A stretch of DNA of 14,867 nucleotides from Cyanobacteriota bacterium (GCA_027483425.1 JAIXUR010000247.1:1-14867), one strand, 5' to 3'; positions 7,027 to 13,104 are shown, numbered from the stretch's first letter. Program-made: numbers and translations. The notes: generated by a model from the letters alone, not told the origin.

Positions 7027-8394
7027 CTAGACCCGCTTGATCTTGAGGCTACTGAGGTAAGCCTCGGGGTTAGCTGGGTCAAACTTAATGCCGTCGAAGA
7101 AGGTCTCGATCCCGCGAGAGGTATCGCTGGGGATATCGGCGGTAAAGCCCGCTTCGGTGGCGGCTTCGCGCCAGAGATCTTCGCGGTTGACGGAGTCGAT
7201 AATGCGTTTAACAGTATCGAAATCGTTGATCTTGTCTTTGTGGAAGCCCCAGCGCATGCTTTCGGTGAGGAACCACAGGTCGTGGCTCTTGTAGGGGTAA
7301 GAAACACTGCCCTTGGGGTCTTTCCAGTACAACGGCCCAGAATCAAACCCCGTGACGTCGGCCTTGCCATCGCCCATGATGTAATCGCCCTTGAACGGAT
7401 TCGTCAGCACTTCGGGGGGAATGTTGAAGTAGTTGCGTCCGGCAACAATTTGGACGATCTCAGCGCGGTTCTCGGGTTTGTCGGCCCATTGTTGGGCTTC
7501 CATAACGCCTTTGAGCAGGGCTTTGGTGGCCTTGGGGTTGGCATCGACCCAATCGGCACGGACGGCCAGGTATTCCTCAGGGTGAAAGCCCCACATTTGA
7601 TGGGTCAATGCCCCCAAGAACCCAATTTTGTCTGTCAAAATCCGGATGGGCCAGGGGTCACCGGTACTAAAGGCATCCATGGTGCCGTTGCGCAGGCCCT
7701 GGACAGTTTCAGCGGCGGGCACCGTCAACAGCTCAATGTCTGAGTCGGGGTCAATGCCGCCTGCCGCAAACCAGTAGCGAATCCAAAAGTCTTGGTTGGC
7801 GTTAGGGAAGGTGAAGGAGGCCTTGAACTTGCGGCCCTGGCTAGCGGAGAAGCCCTTGATGTAGTCTGCCGCCCCGGAAACATCTAGCCCGAAGCCTTTG
7901 CCGGCGTGGGCATTGGCAATCGCAATGCCGTTCCCCTGGGTGTTGAGCATGGCCAACACATACATGGGCACTTTTTTGCCGTCGGTGATAATGCCTTCGC
8001 TGAGCAGGTGGGGCATGGGCATTTGCCACTGACCACCGTCGATGCCGCCTCCGGCGGAGCCAATGGTGACGTTATCTCGCGCGGCGGCCCAGCTGGCCTG
8101 CTTGGAGACTTCGACCCCGGTCATGCCGTACTTGGCAAAGAACCCCTTTTCCTGGGCGATGATCAGCGGGACGGATTCTACGATGGGAAGATAGCCCAGC
8201 TTAACCGTAGGGGTTTCGGGGGCATCTCCAGCGGCTACGGGGCCGGGGGCGACCGCCGGAGTGGTGGGTGTTGTTGTGGCCGTCATTTGCGAGGGGGGAT
8301 TCCCCAGGCAGCCCTTGAGGAACACCGAGCCTGCGGCTGACAGACCAGCGGTAGCCAAAAATTTGCGGCGGGTAACGCCTGAAAAATAGGACAT
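7027..8394 (-). CDS. cmpA: Bicarbonate-binding lipoprotein CmpA (BCT1)
   Basis: This is the high-affinity substrate-binding protein of the ATP-driven bicarbonate importer, 455 residues. The N-terminus has a twin-arginine TRRKFL motif (Arg9, Arg10) and a lipobox ending LKGC, with Cys29 the likely lipidated residue, followed by a Thr/Pro-rich linker to about residue 60. The mature domain is very close to remembered CmpA sequences (GYLPIVE, QASW, GGGIDGGQWQMPMPHL). Binding residues are CmpA-type: Thr195 and Gln201 in TFPNANQDF, and Glu274 in HPEEY. As I recall, nitrate-binding NrtA has His and Lys at the positions of Gln201 and Glu274. ATG 8394 follows AAGGAG by five bases. It heads the operon behind a long regulated upstream region, and its first 14 codons plus promoter are duplicated at 12697. 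Confidence 0.95.
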   Translation of the reverse strand: MSYFSGVTRRKFLATAGLSAAGSVFLKGCLGNPPSQMTATTTPTTPAVAPGPVAAGDAPETPTVKLGYLPIVESVPLIIAQEKGFFAKYGMTGVEVSKQASWAAARDNVTIGSAGGGIDGGQWQMPMPHLLSEGIITDGKKVPMYVLAMLNTQGNGIAIANAHAGKGFGLDVSGAADYIKGFSASQGRKFKASFTFPNANQDFWIRYWFAAGGIDPDSDIELLTVPAAETVQGLRNGTMDAFSTGDPWPIRILTDKIGFLGALTHQMWGFHPEEYLAVRADWVDANPKATKALLKGVMEAQQWADKPENRAEIVQIVAGRNYFNIPPEVLTNPFKGDYIMGDGKADVTGFDSGPLYWKDPKGSVSYPYKSHDLWFLTESMRWGFHKDKINDFDTVKRIIDSVNREDLWREAATEAGFTADIPSDTSRGIETFFDGIKFDPANPEAYLSSLKIKRV

Positions 8395-8574
8395 AGGTTC
8401 TCCTTACAGCACCCTTCCGGGAGGGGGAGGGCTGGTAGCTAATGTGGACAGGTTGGGAAAAACTTTGAGCCCCCAGGATGACTGCCAGGCAGCGATCGCA
8501 GGGATATAGACGGGGCCGAAAGGAACCGGGGCCTTGGCAGGCTGTATTGACCTGAATCAATTGCACATCCCTTT

Positions 8575-8588
8575 CTTATGTGAATAAG
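8575..8588. other. Covarying stem-loop in cmp leader, copy 1
   Basis: CTTAT-GTGA-ATAAG forms a 5-bp stem with a four-base loop. The aligned site in copy 2 (12918-12931) is CTCGT-GCAA-ACGAG. Two base pairs have changed on both sides together, and the plus-strand loop keeps the GNRA form in both. Confidence 0.55.
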
Positions 8589-8669
8589 TCTATATCAATT
8601 CCGAGATCGGTAGGCGGCTCTGCACAGCAAAATAAGCCTACAATTCTCAATCCATTCGATAGCTTCTGC

Positions 8670-8683
8670 TTATGAATAGATAA
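8670..8683. promoter_or_regulatory. Candidate CmpR-type site TTA-N8-TAA, copy 1
   Basis: TTA TGAATAGA TAA matches the TTA-N7/8-TAA motif described for the LysR regulator CmpR. It sits about 276 bp upstream of the cmpA start. Both half-sites are kept in copy 2 (13013-13026) while the spacer has changed. Confidence 0.5.
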
Positions 8684-8774
8684 GTATCTATAGCTTCAAT
8701 AAATCTCACCATCGAGTCGATCCAAGCCATAAGCACCCCCGGCCTAGGCGAAACTCGGGCCGGAGCTGTTTATG

Positions 8775-8797
8775 GCACTAGGGAGAGGGACTAGTGC
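8775..8797. repeat. 7-bp inverted repeat upstream of the cmp promoter
   Basis: GCACTAG (8775-8781) and CTAGTGC (8791-8797) flank a 9-base purine loop. It lies between the end of the duplicated cmp promoter and the dispersed repeat at 8824. Its role is unknown. Confidence 0.4.
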
Positions 8798-8823
8798 AGC
8801 GTCAAGCCTAAAATCTACGGTTC

Positions 8824-8927
8824 TTGTAGGTTGGGTGCAGCGGAGCGTTCGCAAAGCGTCTCCAGAGGAGAAAACCCAACAGCGGCTAGCCTTGTTGGGT
8901 TCTGCTATCGCGCCACCCAACCTACAA
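8824..8927. repeat. Dispersed palindromic repeat (GTAGGTTGGGT type)
   Basis: The outer arms TTGTAGGTTGGGTG (8824-8837) and CACCCAACCTACAA (8914-8927) are perfect complements. Nested inside, AACCCAACA (8873-8881) pairs with TGTTGGGTT (8893-8901). This 104-bp unit resembles the widespread GTAGGTTGGGT...ACCCAACCTAC repeat scattered through many cyanobacterial genomes. The inner segment GGAGCGTTCGCAAAGCGTCTCC is also reminiscent of a common cyanobacterial repeat. It separates the sbt and cmp units. Confidence 0.7.
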
Positions 8928-9054
8928 ATTTAGAATTGACAGACCACTAGAGCACAATGCGATCGCCCTGCCGCTACCGGTTAACGCTGAACGTGCCGCA
9001 TCGGATTGATGGCAATCGGGCCAACGCTATGGGGCCAACACTATAGTTCGGGGC

Positions 9055-9082
9055 AAAAAAAAGCGGGAACCGGAGTTCCCGC
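9055..9082 (-). terminator. Intrinsic terminator downstream of sbtB
   Basis: On the minus strand GCGGGAAC-TCCG-GTTCCCGC is an 8-bp perfect stem with a 4-base loop (9082-9063), followed by eight Ts (9062-9055). It lies 87 bases after the sbtB stop codon and closes the nhaS3-sbtA-sbtB block before the cmp promoter. Confidence 0.92.
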
Positions 9083-9169
9083 CAAGGCTATGCAAGAGGG
9101 TGTGCAATGCAACCCGTGAATCGAAGACCGTCGCCAGTCTGGGTAGATGCGACCCTCCGGGGGCTCGAC

Positions 9170-9502
9170 TCAACAGCCCTCGGGTCCACAGAAACTTCTC
9201 CCGTACAGAACCTCCGCTTCACAAAGATAGGCAATGCCCGCAAAATCGGTGAAAAAACTCAGTGCAACTTTATCCGCAATAGCTTCGGCCATCTCACGAT
9301 CTTCGGTGAGGATCTCGAACTTTACATTTGAATCGGTGTCAGCCGTGTTGGGTTTACCCGTAGAGCGCACGTTGCGACTGCCTTTACCGCCAGTCTCAAC
9401 CACCGTATAACCGGTTGCTCCGCATTCTTCGATGATCTTGGCGACCTTTTTCAGTAGAACCTTTTCCGTGATGATGACGAGCTTGTTGGCGTTCTTAGAC
9501 AT
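9170..9502 (-). CDS. sbtB: PII-like regulator of SbtA, SbtB
   Basis: SbtB is a trimeric PII-like protein that binds adenine nucleotides, including cAMP and AMP, and gates the bicarbonate transporter SbtA at the cytoplasmic membrane face. This copy has the standard 110 residues. It shows NKLVIITEKVLLKKVAKIIEE at the start, the T-loop segment GGKGSRNVRS (38-47), and the C-terminal CGPEGC (105-110), whose two cysteines form the redox-responsive R-loop. The ATG at 9502 follows AAGGAA by nine bases. It lies 85 bp downstream of sbtA, with a strong hairpin between them, and is followed by an intrinsic terminator. Length, both key loops and the neighbouring transporter leave little doubt. Confidence 0.96.
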   Translation of the reverse strand: MSKNANKLVIITEKVLLKKVAKIIEECGATGYTVVETGGKGSRNVRSTGKPNTADTDSNVKFEILTEDREMAEAIADKVALSFFTDFAGIAYLCEAEVLYGRSFCGPEGC

Positions 9503-9540
9503 ATTGGTTATTTCCTTAAAGATGTACCATCAACCTGCTG

Positions 9541-9572
9541 GGTCTGTCGGGTCAAGGGAGTGCCGACAGACC
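9541..9572 (-). other. Intercistronic hairpin between sbtA and sbtB
   Basis: GGTCTGTCGG (9541-9550) and CCGACAGACC (9563-9572) form a 10-bp perfect stem with a 12-base loop, 15 bases after the sbtA stop. No U-run follows on the minus strand. It could protect the sbtA 3' end or cause partial attenuation, making SbtA and SbtB amounts unequal. Confidence 0.7.
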
Positions 9573-9587
9573 GATACCCATCTGAGA

Positions 9588-10679
9588 TTAGAGGCCGCCG
9601 ATCGCCTGAGCAAGCCCGACGAAGAACGGTATGCACAAGCCGATCGCAATTGGCGTACCAATGGCTGTGGACGCACCGATATAGGCGGAGGGATTGGCAG
9701 ACGGGATACCCGCTCGCAACGTGGGTGGGCCTGAGATGTCTGAACTAGAGGAGGCGATGACGGCCAGGATCACGACACCGCCCATGCTGAATCCTGCAAA
9801 TTGATGGGCAATCATGCCAAGACCGAAGGCGATTAGCCCGTGCAGAAACGGTGCCACCACGCTATACACGACGTACCATTGGGCAACCTTGCGCAGTTCG
9901 CCAAGTCTGGACCAAGCTTCCATCCCCATCACCAGCATCAGGATTGCAAGCAAACCGCGAAAGGCGGGATCGAAGAAGCCTTTATAGACACTTTCCGGCT
10001 GGGCGAACAGGCCAAGGGCGAGACCTAACAACATTGCCGATAGGGCAGGGCCCTGGAGGCTTTCCTTAATAATTGGCCAGATCTCAACCCGATTAGAACC
10101 CGGATCCTGCTGCTGGTCGCGATACTCCTGCCTGGTGCTGGGGTGATTGCCTGCTGCTACGGCAGTAGACTCTAGGACAGCAGACTTAGCCTTCTGCTTG
10201 TTGAGATAAATGTTGGCCACAACAACCGCAGTTACGAGCGCTGGAATATCCATGAAGGGATAGAGTGCACCAGCCCATGCCTCGTAGTTGATGTTTTGTT
10301 CTTCCAGTAATGTCAGGCCAGCGGCCATGGTAGAACCACTCACAGCTCCAAACAAACCCCCGGTTGCAATCGCATCGACGGTTTTGACCTTTGGCAGCCT
10401 GGCCAATGTATAGCGCGCAATGAAGACAACACTAATCCCTACTACTGTGGCAAAGATCATGGGTAACACCATCTCCGTCAGGTTGGAATTGCGAATCGCG
10501 ATTCCACCGGTCAGGCCGATTTTGGTGAGTAGCATAAAGACAATGATCGAACAAATTGCCTCTGGAATGACCAATTCGCTACCGAGAGCGGCAATGACCA
10601 TTCCACCAATCAAAAAGCTGAGTGTTGGGGACTGTAACTGGACAATGAAGTCCTTCACAAAAAGAGACAAAAAATCCAC
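9588..10679 (-). CDS. sbtA: Sodium-dependent bicarbonate transporter SbtA
   Basis: SbtA is the high-affinity, low-flux Na+/HCO3- symporter of the plasma membrane, induced by carbon limitation and inhibited by SbtB. The sequence closely follows remembered SbtA proteins: SPTLSFLIGGMVIAALGSEL near the start, EAWAGALYPFMDIPALVTA, and SSSSDISGPPTLRAGIPSAN near the end. It has about ten hydrophobic segments in two inverted halves, split by a hydrophilic cytosolic loop between NIYLNKQKAK and VEIWPIIKESLQGPALSAM. I chose the GTG at 10679, giving 363 residues starting DFLSLFVKDF, because AAGGAG lies nine bases upstream. A more upstream in-frame TTG at 10700 would place that RBS inside the coding region. 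It follows nhaS3 by 181 bp. Confidence 0.95.
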   Translation of the reverse strand: MDFLSLFVKDFIVQLQSPTLSFLIGGMVIAALGSELVIPEAICSIIVFMLLTKIGLTGGIAIRNSNLTEMVLPMIFATVVGISVVFIARYTLARLPKVKTVDAIATGGLFGAVSGSTMAAGLTLLEEQNINYEAWAGALYPFMDIPALVTAVVVANIYLNKQKAKSAVLESTAVAAGNHPSTRQEYRDQQQDPGSNRVEIWPIIKESLQGPALSAMLLGLALGLFAQPESVYKGFFDPAFRGLLAILMLVMGMEAWSRLGELRKVAQWYVVYSVVAPFLHGLIAFGLGMIAHQFAGFSMGGVVILAVIASSSSDISGPPTLRAGIPSANPSAYIGASTAIGTPIAIGLCIPFFVGLAQAIGGL

Positions 10680-10799
10680 GTTGTAATTCTCCTTAATCAA
10701 ATATTAGGGTGCAGGACGGCAAATAAGCCGACACTGTTAGCTTGAGAATTGAGAGCTAGGCTTTGATATTTAGTAAAGCATCCTTGGGGTCATCGTTGT

Positions 10800-10823
10800 C
10801 AATTAACTTGACCAATTAACTTG
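10800..10823. repeat. Direct repeat of CAATTAACTTG upstream of sbtA
   Basis: CAATTAACTTG occurs at 10800-10810 and again at 10813-10823, a 13-bp period. Together the copies also form TTAA-N9-TTAA, a LysR-like layout. The repeat lies in the 181-bp nhaS3-sbtA gap, about 120 bp before the sbtA start, and is a candidate regulator-binding region. Confidence 0.5.
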
Positions 10824-10860
10824 GCGGTATTCCATCAACAGCCATAACGTTTCAAAACCA

Positions 10861-12273
10861 TTATTCGCTCGTCACTTTTACAGGCGTACTAGGCTCTGGG
10901 ATGAGATCAGTGGATGAACCAAAGGCAACCCGTAAAAAAGGCGGAGCCAGAAAAGTTGTCAAAATGACCATGATAATAATCGACACCTCAAGGGGCTTAT
11001 CTAAAATGCCGCTAGCTGAGCCAATTCCAGCAAATACTAAGCCCACTTCCCCCCGAGGGATCATCCCAACCCCGATTGCCCAGCGATTGATTCCAGGCTG
11101 CCCAAACGCCGCCCACCCCGTGATCAGTTTGCCTGCGATCGCCACTAGCACCAAAAAGACAGCAATCAAAAGTCCCGCTCGATTCTCGGGGACGGCTGGA
11201 TTTAATACGCCCAAATCAGCCCGTGCACCGACGGTGACAAAGAAAATCGGTACGAGCAAATCAGCGATCGGTTTGATCAATTCATCCAACTCGTTCCGGG
11301 CATCGGTTTCATCGAGCACCAAGCCCGCCGCAAAGGCACCCAAAATCGCTTCAAGATGAATGGCATTACCTAAAAATGCCATAAAGAACGCGAAGATGAA
11401 TGCCGGAATCACAACATTCCCACGGGTCTTGAGCTGATCTACGATCGCCACAAAAGTTTTGTTAAAGACCCCCCCTAACAAAATCGAGCCAATTAAAAAT
11501 GCCGTAGCGCTGACAATTAAGTAAATGACATTGACAACATCAATTTCACCAGTTTTGGCCAAACTTGCCACCACCGCCAAGACAATGATGCCGAGGACAT
11601 CATCAATCACCGCCGCGCCCACAATGATCTGACCTTCTTTAGATTTGATTTGTCCCAGCTCCGATAATACTTTAGACGTAATGCCAATGCTGGTTGCCGT
11701 CAACGCCGCCCCCGCAAAAATTGCCGGAATCGCCGCCGTATGAAACAGCAACATCAACCCTGCCGTACCCGCCGCAAAAGGCGCAGCTACCCCAACACAG
11801 GCGACAACCGTAGCCTGAACGCCCACTTCCTTAAGCTGCCGCAGATCGGACTCTAGACCAATTTCAAACAGCAAAATGATCACACCGATTTCAGCTAGAA
11901 CCGAAATCACTTCACTTTGCGACTCAAAAATTCGGGTCAAGGCTTCTGGCTCAAGCTGATTCAAGCCTTGCAGGGCTGACATCAGCACCGAGTCAGCCGC
12001 AGACAACCCGCCTTCGGGAAAAATCACCAAATGTAAGGCCGAAACCCCCACCACTACCCCGGCCACTAATTCCCCCAACACAGGCGGAAAGTCGAACCGT
12101 TTAGCAGCTTCTGCTCCGATTTTACTGGCGAAATAAATGATCACTAATGTGAGCAAGACCCCCGACAAAATTATCGGTGAATCTTCTGGAACAACGGTCG
12201 CGAGGAATGGCATTGCAGCCATTGGGGAAAGCTTTCCCGCACTGAGAATAGGTAGTATGTGATGTAAAGCCAT
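10861..12273 (-). CDS. nhaS3: Na+/H+ antiporter, NhaS3-type (CPA2 family)
   Basis: This is a 470-residue monovalent cation/proton antiporter of the CPA2 family, with about twelve hydrophobic segments. Core motifs are FDFPPVLGELVAGVVVG (60-76), EIGVIILLFEIGLESD (128-143), ALTATSIGIT (190-199) and AAVIDDVLGIIVLA (220-233), with the transport aspartates Asp224/Asp225. Its length and sequence best fit cyanobacterial NhaS3. Na+ extrusion would rebuild the gradient consumed by SbtA and, before its decay, BicA. The ATG at 12273 has GGGGGG nine bases upstream in place of a standard RBS. An in-frame ATG at codon 18 has no better site. It directly follows the bicA relic, and bicA with an adjacent Na+/H+ antiporter gene is an arrangement I recall from other cyanobacteria. 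Confidence 0.88.
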   Translation of the reverse strand: MALHHILPILSAGKLSPMAAMPFLATVVPEDSPIILSGVLLTLVIIYFASKIGAEAAKRFDFPPVLGELVAGVVVGVSALHLVIFPEGGLSAADSVLMSALQGLNQLEPEALTRIFESQSEVISVLAEIGVIILLFEIGLESDLRQLKEVGVQATVVACVGVAAPFAAGTAGLMLLFHTAAIPAIFAGAALTATSIGITSKVLSELGQIKSKEGQIIVGAAVIDDVLGIIVLAVVASLAKTGEIDVVNVIYLIVSATAFLIGSILLGGVFNKTFVAIVDQLKTRGNVVIPAFIFAFFMAFLGNAIHLEAILGAFAAGLVLDETDARNELDELIKPIADLLVPIFFVTVGARADLGVLNPAVPENRAGLLIAVFLVLVAIAGKLITGWAAFGQPGINRWAIGVGMIPRGEVGLVFAGIGSASGILDKPLEVSIIIMVILTTFLAPPFLRVAFGSSTDLIPEPSTPVKVTSE

Positions 12274-12348
12274 AAGTTCAAACCCCCCACAGATTAAGGA
12301 TGGAATGGAACGATAAATCCAGAAATGGATTATAGAAAAGACGACCGC

Positions 12349-12525
12349 TTACAGACTGCCAATCCCTTGGCCAATCAACTCTTGATTAGAGTTGTGCTCC
12401 GTCCGAGTCTCGCTATCGATCCCTTGCTAGCAGCAGGGGGTCGATAGCGAGACAACGGCGGTGGTGACACCGCCAAAGAGATCCCCCCGCAGATTATCCA
12501 AGGGAATGAAGCTGGTGGCTGACAT
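12349..12525 (-). pseudogene. bicA: Decayed bicA (SulP-family bicarbonate transporter) remnant
   Basis: Reading from ATG 12525, codons 1-27 give SFIPLDNLRGDLFGGVTTAVVSL, the typical start and first membrane helix of BicA/SulP transporters. A TAG follows at codon 33 (12429). In the same frame after that stop comes IDSETRTEHNSNQELIGQGI, matching the conserved SulP segment near transmembrane helix 8 (D-S-x-T-R-T, then N-x-E-L-I-G-Q-G-I-G), ending at TAA 12349. Over 200 intervening codons and the whole C-terminal half with its STAS domain are missing. BicA is normally about 550-570 residues, so this is non-functional. A 22-bp palindrome sits exactly at the junction. No clear RBS remains. The 75 bp between here and nhaS3 hold nothing I recognise. 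Confidence 0.82.
12407..12453. repeat. 22-bp hairpin at the bicA deletion junction
   Basis: GTCTCGCTATCGA (12407-12419) is perfectly complementary to TCGATAGCGAGAC (12441-12453). Inside, TCCCTTGCT (12420-12428) pairs with AGCAGGGGG (12432-12440) with two G-U wobbles on the plus strand, leaving a 3-base loop. One arm lies in the N-terminal bicA piece and the other in the internal piece. Confidence 0.85.
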
Positions 12526-12654
12526 AGGCTAAGGAGTGCTAGATGAGAACCAGGTTGGATCGATCTATTTGGCTTGAGGAACGTTGAATCGCTTTCTTTA
12601 AGCAAAGCTTTAGAACCAGGCTTCTAGCCCTAGGCACGCTTTTTTTGCGTTATC

Positions 12655-12738
12655 CTAAGAGGATGTTTGAAACACCAGAGAGAGTCTGACTTCATAAGCC
12701 AAAAATTTGCGGCGGGTGACGCCTGAAAAATAGGACAT
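12655..12738 (-). pseudogene. Truncated cmpA start fused to foreign sequence (27-codon frame)
   Basis: The cmpA start is duplicated here with its RBS (AAGGAG, five bases) and first 14 codons, MSYFSGVTRRKFLA, identical in protein to cmpA and differing by one synonymous base (codon 7). Homology stops at 12697. The frame then runs 13 codons through an IS-end-like sequence to TAG at 12655. The product would be a 27-residue peptide that keeps the twin-arginine motif but has no mature domain. It is most simply a broken cmpA copy. Because the RBS and start are intact it may still be translated as a leader ORF ahead of the downstream genes. Confidence 0.8.
12659..12696. mobile_element. Solo IS/MITE end relic
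   Basis: GAGGATGTTTGAAA (12659-12672) matches the MITE end at 1062 in 13 of 14 bases and is likewise preceded by TAA. The next 24 bases match the interior of the MITE right end at about 15 positions. The match ends at 12696, one base before cmpA homology begins. The opposite end is absent, so this looks like what remained after a deletion from within the element into the cmpA copy. Confidence 0.55.
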
Positions 12739-12917
12739 AGGTTCTCCTTACAGCACCCTTCCTGGGCAGGAGGGCTGGTAGCTACTGTGGACAGATCGGG
12801 AACAACTGTGAGCTCCCAGAATGACCGCCAAGCAGCTATCCCAGGACTATAGTCGGGGCAGAAAGGAATCGGAGCCTTGGCAGGCTATATTGACCTGAGT
12901 CAATTGCACATTCTTCT

Positions 12918-12931
12918 CTCGTGCAAACGAG
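12918..12931. other. Covarying stem-loop in cmp leader, copy 2
   Basis: CTCGT-GCAA-ACGAG is the counterpart of 8575-8588. Two stem pairs differ from copy 1 by paired transitions on both sides, and the loop stays GNRA-like on the plus strand. Confidence 0.55.
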
Positions 12932-13012
12932 TCTATACCGATTCCGAGATCGGTAGGCGGCTCTGCACAGCAAAATAGGCCTACATTTCTCAATGTATTC
13001 AATAGCTTTTAT

Positions 13013-13026
13013 TTATGTTTAGATAA
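13013..13026. promoter_or_regulatory. Candidate CmpR-type site TTA-N8-TAA, copy 2
   Basis: TTA TGTTTAGA TAA aligns with the copy 1 site at 8670. The half-sites and spacing are identical while two spacer bases differ. Confidence 0.5.
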
Positions 13027-13070
13027 ATGCCTATCGTTTTGATAGATATTGCCGTCGAATCGATCAAAGG

Positions 13071-13093
13071 CCATAGGCGACCCCAGCCTATGG
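13071..13093 (-). terminator. Hairpin downstream of the flavodiiron gene
   Basis: CCATAGGC (13071-13078) and GCCTATGG (13086-13093) form an 8-bp perfect stem with a 7-base loop, 11 bases after the flavodiiron stop codon. On the minus strand only a short T-run follows, so it is a weak terminator candidate or an mRNA 3'-end hairpin. It overlaps the outer limit of the duplicated cmp promoter. Confidence 0.5.
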
Positions 13094-13104
13094 AACTCTG
13101 AGGT

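Larger units (their letters stand above)
8395..8750 (-). promoter_or_regulatory. cmp operon promoter and leader region (copy 1)
   Basis: About 355 bp upstream of cmpA are repeated, with roughly 80-85% identity by eye, at 12739-13093. Conserved elements include the AAGGAG RBS, a small stem-loop at 8575-8588, the CCGAGATCGG repeat (8601-8610), a GTAGGC...GCCTAC inverted repeat (8610-8640) and a TTA-N8-TAA site (8670-8683). I could not assign -35/-10 boxes or a start site with confidence. Low-CO2 control by the LysR regulators CmpR and CcmR is known for cmp operons. That it applies here is inference. Confidence 0.75.
12739..13093 (-). promoter_or_regulatory. Duplicated cmp promoter and leader (copy 2)
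   Basis: This is a diverged copy of 8395-8750 in the same orientation, offset by 4344 and then 4343 bases after a one-base indel. The first 66 bp of the duplicated unit (12697-12762), which include the RBS and cmpA start, differ at one position. The remainder differs at about 15-20%. It keeps the stem-loop (12918-12931), the CCGAGATCGG and GTAGGC...GCCTAC repeats and a TTA-N8-TAA site (13013-13026). It points at the bicA relic, nhaS3, sbtA and sbtB, with no terminator seen before nhaS3. Confidence 0.8.

Noticed and set aside
2812..8394. Nitrate transporter operon nrtABCD
   Set aside because: Subunits B to D alone would fit, but the binding protein has CmpA residues (Gln201, Glu274 in HPEEY) and near-verbatim CmpA segments, and the neighbours are bicarbonate genes.
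8941..9054. Possible small gene or RNA between the dispersed repeat and the sbtB terminator
   Set aside because: I saw no open frame with RBS, no tRNA-like fold and no conserved motif apart from one HIP1 octamer.
10680..10700. TTG at 10700 as sbtA start
   Set aside because: The AAGGAG ribosome site lies within those codons, and SbtA homologues start at the downstream DFLS segment.
12358..12474. Cluster of hairpins (12358-12371, 12376-12394, 12457-12474) as a structured non-coding RNA
   Set aside because: These fall inside codons of the bicA relic and are explained by coding sequence, including the GTGA-loop hairpin within GGVTTA. Only the 22-bp junction palindrome stays unexplained.
12375..12605. 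76-residue minus-strand open frame
   Set aside because: It is a frame-shifted reading of the bicA remnant and its upstream DNA. The real homology is in another frame.
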